Part shown: one piece after another, positions 60,192 to 64,000 of the stretch
Numbering within the stretch: position 1 is the first letter of the stretch
How the letters are laid out: each line of letters begins with the position of its first letter
Assembly (NCBI GenBank): GCA_023206055.1
Contig: CP065366.1
Location: forward strand, 2,728,001 to 2,792,000
DNA: 64,000 bases
Direction of reading: 5' to 3'
From: Vibrio cyclitrophicus
GTDB taxonomy: Bacteria > Pseudomonadota > Gammaproteobacteria > Enterobacterales > Vibrionaceae
The notes under the pieces: model-generated
Told to the model about the DNA's origin: nothing
What the model saw: only the letters and a program-made list of their open reading frames with translations
The model's database searches: none
Made by a program: the position numbers and the translations under genes

Positions 60192-61430
60192 ATGAAAAAT
60201 GCTTTGCAAGGTGCGCAAATGCTGTTCGTAGCTTTTGGTGCGCTTGTACTCGTGCCGCTACTAACAGGACTTGATCCTAACGTTGCACTCTTTGGCGCAG
60301 GTATCGGTACCCTTTTATTCCAACTTATTACACGCCGTTCAGTGCCAATCTTCTTAGCGTCTTCGTTCGCATTCATCGCACCTATCATGTTTGGTATTCA
60401 AACTTGGGGTGTAGGTGCAACCATGGGCGGCCTAATGGCAGCCGGTGTTGTTTATGTATTAATGGGTGCGTTGATTAAAGTGCGTGGCGTAGCCTTCATC
60501 CATAAGCTGCTTCCACCGGTCGTGGTTGGCCCAGTGATCATGGTGATCGGTTTAGGTCTTGCCCCTGTTGCGGTAAACATGGCGCTAGGTAAAACAGGCG
60601 ACGGCGCAGTTCAGCTTATCGATGCAGACGCTGCACTGTGGATCTCTTCGATTTCACTGTTAGTAACGATTGTCATCAGTGTGTTCTCTAAAGGCTTCCT
60701 TAAGCTACTGCCAATCTTCGGTGGTATTGTTGCAGGTTACATCACAAGCTTGGTTTACGGTGTCGTTGATTTCACGCCAGTTGCTCAAGCTGCTTGGTTA
60801 GCTCTACCTAAGTTCACAGCGCCAGAGTTCAATATCAACGCTATCTTCTTTATGGTGTTTGTTGCGATTGCACCGGCCGTTGAACACGTTGGCGACATGC
60901 TTGCTATCTCTAACGTAACCGGCAAAGACTACCTTAAAAAACCAGGTCTACACCGCACGATCACAGGTGACGGTGTGGCGACGATTGCAGCTTCTATGCT
61001 GGGCGCGCCACCAAACACAACCTACAGTGAAGTAACTGGGGCGGTAATGCTGACCAAAGCATTCAATCCTGTGATCATGACTTGGGCAGCAGTAACAGCG
61101 ATTGTTCTCGCATTGGTCGGTAAGTTAGGTGCTCTACTTCAAACTATTCCGGTTCCTGTGATGGGCGGCATCATGATTCTACTGTTTGGCTCTATCGCAA
61201 CCGTAGGCTTGAATACTCTAATTCAGAACAAAGTTGACCTACACAAATCACGCAACCTTGTGATTGTGGGCATTACGTTAGTATTTGGTATCGGCGGCAT
61301 GGCATTTGGCATCGGCGACTTTAGCCTACAAGGCGTAAGCTTATGTGGCATCGTAGCGATTCTACTGAACCTAGTTCTTCCAGATGAGCTAGGTGATAAC
61401 ACTGTGGTAGATAAAGCTCAAATCGATTAA
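60192..61430 (+). CDS. uraA: Uracil permease UraA
   Basis: This 412-residue NCS2-family uracil:proton symporter has about 14 hydrophobic segments. The uracil-binding Glu residues lie in AVEHVGDMLAIS and NTTYSEVTGAVML, as in E. coli UraA (Glu241 and Glu290 there). AAGGACAT precedes the ATG. It is convergent with upp, the next gene of pyrimidine salvage, with the IS3 element now between them. Confidence 0.95.
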   Translation: MKNALQGAQMLFVAFGALVLVPLLTGLDPNVALFGAGIGTLLFQLITRRSVPIFLASSFAFIAPIMFGIQTWGVGATMGGLMAAGVVYVLMGALIKVRGVAFIHKLLPPVVVGPVIMVIGLGLAPVAVNMALGKTGDGAVQLIDADAALWISSISLLVTIVISVFSKGFLKLLPIFGGIVAGYITSLVYGVVDFTPVAQAAWLALPKFTAPEFNINAIFFMVFVAIAPAVEHVGDMLAISNVTGKDYLKKPGLHRTITGDGVATIAASMLGAPPNTTYSEVTGAVMLTKAFNPVIMTWAAVTAIVLALVGKLGALLQTIPVPVMGGIMILLFGSIATVGLNTLIQNKVDLHKSRNLVIVGITLVFGIGGMAFGIGDFSLQGVSLCGIVAILLNLVLPDELGDNTVVDKAQID

Positions 61431-61476
61431 TCAATCGATAAGGCTAGATTCAAAAGAATCACAAACCAACAAGATC

Positions 61477-61510
61477 AAAAAAGGGAGAGCATCGAATGCT
61501 CTCCCTTTTT
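61477..61510 (+). terminator. Intrinsic terminator after uraA
   Basis: AAAAAAGGGAGAGCAT/ATGCTCTCCCTTTTT is a 10-bp perfect stem with T-run. It ends 8 bp before the IS left end, so the insertion did not disturb it. Confidence 0.95.
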
Positions 61511-61558
61511 ATTAATACTGTCCCGTCCTGAAATGTGTTTACACATTGAGGACGAATT

Positions 61559-61960
61559 ATGACTACTTCAAATAATACCTACGTTAAGCGCACTCAGCGT
61601 GATTACACACTAGGCTTTAAATTACAGGTCGTCGCCGCTGTAGAAAGAGGCGATATGACATATAAACAAGCCCAAACCATTTATGGTATCCAAGGCCGTT
61701 CAACTGTTTTAACTTGGCTTCGAAAGCACGGTAAGATGAATTGGGCGCAAACTCCAAGGATGAATACCATGCACCAATCTAAGCCTAAAGAGTCACCAGC
61801 ACAGAAAATAAAGCGCCTTGAGAAAGAGCTGGAAGACGAAAAAATAAAGAATCTCTTTTTAAATAGAGTGGTTGATATTCTTGATGCTGAACACGGAACT
61901 AGCCTCAGAAAAAAGTATCTCGCCAAGGAGCAAGAAGTCTTCAAGAACAGGACGGAATAA
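61559..61960 (+). CDS. IS3-family transposase OrfA
   Basis: This 133-residue protein has a helix-turn-helix of the Transposase_8 type (LGFKLQVVAAVERGDMTYKQAQTIYGIQ) that binds the element ends, followed by a leucine-zipper-like coiled coil (about 80-120, KIKRLEKELEDEKIKNLFLNR). The ribosome pauses at AAAAAAG (61909-61915), aligned as A-AAA-AAG in this frame, to shift into OrfB. OrfA alone is regulatory in IS3 elements. Confidence 0.93.
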   Translation: MTTSNNTYVKRTQRDYTLGFKLQVVAAVERGDMTYKQAQTIYGIQGRSTVLTWLRKHGKMNWAQTPRMNTMHQSKPKESPAQKIKRLEKELEDEKIKNLFLNRVVDILDAEHGTSLRKKYLAKEQEVFKNRTE

Positions 61961-62793
61961 GTTTAGTTCGAGTATGTAAGCTATGCGGGATAACGAGACA
62001 AAGCGTTTATCAACGAGAAAAGCGAGCTGTTCATCGCCAGTTAGAACTTAAACCCATCAAACAAATGGTGTTGGATATTAGACGTTATATGCCTCGGGTT
62101 GGCACTAGGAAACTCTACTTTTTACTTAAGCCAAAGTTGCAAGAACAAGGTATCAAGCTAGGTCGAGATGCTCTTTTCAACTACTTACGTGATGAACGAT
62201 TATTGGTAAGACCTAAACGTAGTTTTACAAAAACGACAAACAGTAAGCATTGGATGAAAAAACATCCGAACTTATTAAAGAACTACAAACCATGCAATCC
62301 AGAGGGTGTGTTAGTAAGTGACATTACCTATATCCAATCAGATGAAGGTGTTCACTATCTCTCATTGGTAACTGATGCGTTTAGTCGGAAAATTATGGGC
62401 TACGAGCTGAGCAACGAAATGAAGGCGACGGATGTTGTGAAAGCGCTAGATATGGCTGTTAAGGGACGTCAATATCATTGTTCGTGTATCCATCACTCTG
62501 ATCGTGGTCTCCAGTACTGCTCAGGTGTTTATCAAGATAAGTTGAAAAGTAGCGGCATAATCCCCTCGATGACAGACGGTTATGACTGCTACCAAAATGC
62601 ATTAGCAGAGAGAGTAAATGGAATACTGAAACAAGAGTTCTTACTTGATAAGTGTAGAAACCTCGGAGAGCTTAAACAACTAGTAAAAGAGTCTATAAGT
62701 ACCTATAACAACATGAGGCCGCACCTTAGCCTTAGGATGAAAACTCCAAATGAGGTGCATGAAAAAAGCCAACAGCTGGCGCTATTGGCTTAG
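61903..62793 (+). CDS. IS3-family transposase OrfB (rve/DDE domain)
   Basis: The open frame from 61903 (no stop since TAG 61900) reaches 62793. It is normally read as an OrfAB fusion by -1 slippage at 61909-61915, not from its own ATG (62065). The DDE catalytic residues are Asp in VSDITYI, Asp in HHSDRGLQYCS, and Glu in ALAERVNGILKQEF, with the conserved Lys/Arg spacing. All of it is intact, so the element could be active. Confidence 0.92.
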   Translation, partial: PQKKVSRQGARSLQEQDGISLVRVCKLCGITRQSVYQREKRAVHRQLELKPIKQMVLDIRRYMPRVGTRKLYFLLKPKLQEQGIKLGRDALFNYLRDERLLVRPKRSFTKTTNSKHWMKKHPNLLKNYKPCNPEGVLVSDITYIQSDEGVHYLSLVTDAFSRKIMGYELSNEMKATDVVKALDMAVKGRQYHCSCIHHSDRGLQYCSGVYQDKLKSSGIIPSMTDGYDCYQNALAERVNGILKQEFLLDKCRNLGELKQLVKESISTYNNMRPHLSLRMKTPNEVHEKSQQLALLA

Positions 62794-62883
62794 TAGAAAT
62801 ACTGTCAACGTATTTTAGGACGAGACATACGGTTGATTCAACGAGTTAAGGAACGGTTTAGAGTCTCTTAAGCTGATACCGAA

Positions 62884-63510
62884 TTACTTAGTACCGAAGA
62901 TCTTATCACCAGCATCGCCAAGACCAGGAACAATGTAGCCCTTGTCGTTTAGCTTCTCATCGATTGCAGCGGTGTAAAGCTCAACGTCTGGGTGCGCTTT
63001 TTCTAGAGCAGCGATACCTTCAGGAGCAGCAACAAGCACAAGAATCTTAAAGTGCTTACAACCTTTCTCTTTCATCAGGTCGATAGTCGCGATCATAGAA
63101 CCACCTGTCGCAAGCATTGGGTCTACTACTAGAGCAATACGCTCATCGATGTTAGATGCAAGCTTGTTGAAGTATGGTACTGGCTCAAGTGTTTCTTCGT
63201 CACGGTAGATACCAACAACGCTGATACGTGCACTTGGAATGTGCTCAAGAACGCCGTCCATCATGCCTAGACCAGCACGTAGGATTGGCACTACAGTTAC
63301 TTTTTTACCTTTAATTTGGTCAACTTCTACTGGACCGTTCCAACCGTTAATCGTCACACGCTCAGTTTCAAAGTCTGATGTCGCTTCGTATGTTAGAAGG
63401 CTACCCACTTCTGTCGCTAGCTCACGAAAACGCTTAGTGCTAATCTCACCTTCACGCATCAGGCCAATTTTATGTTTTACTAGCGGGTGTTTCACTTCAA
63501 CAACTTTCAT
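62884..63510 (-). CDS. upp: Uracil phosphoribosyltransferase
   Basis: The enzyme makes UMP from uracil and PRPP. The 208-residue protein shows the PRPP loop VDPMLATGGSM and the uracil-binding C-terminal GDAGDKIFGTK. The start is ATG 63510 with GGAG upstream, giving the family length; the frame extends five residues further. It is convergent with uraA and divergent from purM, as in E. coli. Its terminator, if any, was not clear beyond the IS right end. Confidence 0.97.
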   Translation of the reverse strand: MKVVEVKHPLVKHKIGLMREGEISTKRFRELATEVGSLLTYEATSDFETERVTINGWNGPVEVDQIKGKKVTVVPILRAGLGMMDGVLEHIPSARISVVGIYRDEETLEPVPYFNKLASNIDERIALVVDPMLATGGSMIATIDLMKEKGCKHFKILVLVAAPEGIAALEKAHPDVELYTAAIDEKLNDKGYIVPGLGDAGDKIFGTK

Positions 63511-63598
63511 TTCCAACTCCGGCAATATTTAAACAAACCTGTAGATTATACACGAACTCTAAGGTTATTTCAGAATCTTTATTCTAATAAAAAAAACC

Positions 63599-63614
63599 GC
63601 GCAAACGTTTGCTC
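63599..63614. promoter_or_regulatory. PurR operator upstream of purM
   Basis: GCGCAAACGTTTGCTC matches the PurR box ACGCAAACGTTTTCNT closely, with the central palindrome GCAAACGTTTGC. It overlaps the presumed -35 (TTGCTC at 63609-63614) of the purM promoter, whose -10 is TAGAAT at 63633-63638. Confidence 0.85.
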
Positions 63615-63679
63615 TTGGTAATCAAGCCCTGTTAGAATAGCGCCGTTTTCACATCCAACTTAAGTTCGAGGACTATCCC

Positions 63680-64000
63680 GTGAGTGGTAATACTTCTTCT
63701 CTAAGCTACAAAGACGCTGGTGTTGATATCGACGCAGGTAATGCACTAGTAGACCGTATCAAAGGTGCTGTTAAACGCACTCGTCGCCCTGAAGTAATGG
63801 GCGGTATTGGTGGCTTTGGCGCCCTATGTGAACTTCCAACGAAATACAAAGAGCCGGTACTTGTTTCAGGTACTGATGGTGTTGGTACTAAACTTCGCCT
63901 TGCTTTGGATCTGAAAAAACACGACACCATTGGTATCGACCTAGTGGCAATGTGTGTGAACGACTTAATCGTTCAAGGTGGTGAGCCGCTATTCTTCCTA
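63680..64000 (+). CDS. purM: AIR synthetase PurM (5' part)
   Basis: The first 107 residues of phosphoribosylformylglycinamidine cyclo-ligase (step 5 of purine synthesis) are present, running off the window end. Recognisable segments are SYKDAGVDIDAGNALVDRIK, RRPEVMGGIGGFGALCELP, and the nucleotide-binding SGTDGVGTKLRLA and GIDLVAMCVNDL. The start is GTG 63680 with GAGGA at 63669-63673. A PurR box precedes it. Confidence 0.95.
   Translation, partial: MSGNTSSLSYKDAGVDIDAGNALVDRIKGAVKRTRRPEVMGGIGGFGALCELPTKYKEPVLVSGTDGVGTKLRLALDLKKHDTIGIDLVAMCVNDLIVQGGEPLFFL

Larger units (their letters stand above)
61519..62827 (+). mobile_element. IS3-family insertion sequence, complete
   Basis: The element is 1309 bp, bounded by imperfect terminal repeats that start TGTC and end GACA: the first 25 bp at 61519-61543 match the complement of 62803-62827 at 20 of 25 positions. 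The 3-bp flanks TAC (61516-61518) and TAC (62828-62830) form a target duplication. It codes for OrfA and OrfB joined by a -1 frameshift site. The IS3 subgroup was not determined. Confidence 0.95.

Noticed and set aside
1..64000. CRISPR array, rRNA genes or prophage
   Set aside because: No direct repeats of CRISPR type, no rRNA sequence and no phage structural genes were seen.

Overview
The window is a piece of a Vibrio chromosome, most likely chromosome 1 of a Vibrio in or near the splendidus group. The evidence is the toxR-toxS pair beside htpG, polar-type flagellin genes beside ptsHI-crr, and gene order and protein lengths typical of gamma-proteobacteria. The species-group assignment is inference. 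Almost the whole window is conserved core sequence. The only clear mobile element is one intact IS3-family insertion near the right end.

Layout. 1-3 kb: ybfF, a DUF2788 protein, fldA, a DUF4442 protein and fur. 3-13 kb: glnS, then the divergent N-acetylglucosamine genes nagE and nagA-nagC (nagB is absent), a CPA2 antiporter, asnB and rfaH. 13-20 kb: a POT peptide transporter, hemH, adk and htpG. 20-25 kb: toxRS, a SelW-like protein, yfcE, and a tightly overlapping four-gene operon coding for two DUF1538 membrane proteins, a PII-like protein and a CBS protein. 25-33 kb: yfcH, ybbO, cnoX, qmcA, ybbJ and cueR, together with a small secreted protein, a lipoprotein and a porin. 33-42 kb: ligA, zipA, cysZ, cysK, ptsH, ptsI and crr. 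42-48 kb: two flagellins, a Dyp-type peroxidase and several small proteins. 48-54 kb: yffB, dapE, an M15 peptidase, a DUF2897 protein, bamC, dapA, gcvR and bcp. 54-64 kb: perM, a TusA-like protein, bepA, arsC, wrbA, DUF2069 and DUF2066 proteins, uraA, the IS3 element, upp and the start of purM.

How the parts work together. NagE imports and phosphorylates GlcNAc using HPr, EI and EIIA-Glc, which are all encoded in this window. NagA deacetylates the product and NagC represses the system. The nagE-nagA gap holds a CRP-like site between two identical 12-bp elements about 136 bp apart, as expected for a looped NagC operator. Other regulatory sites that can be read are a sigma-32 promoter for htpG, sigma-28 promoters for both flagellins, and a PurR box at purM. 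Intrinsic terminators mark most transcription unit ends.

The least understood parts are the DUF1538/PII/CBS operon, a 21-residue hydrophobic ORF at 27085-27150 followed by a long hairpin, a lipoprotein with a repeated C-terminal motif beside the porin, a 59-residue secreted protein, and a palindromic intergenic repeat at 42059-42189.
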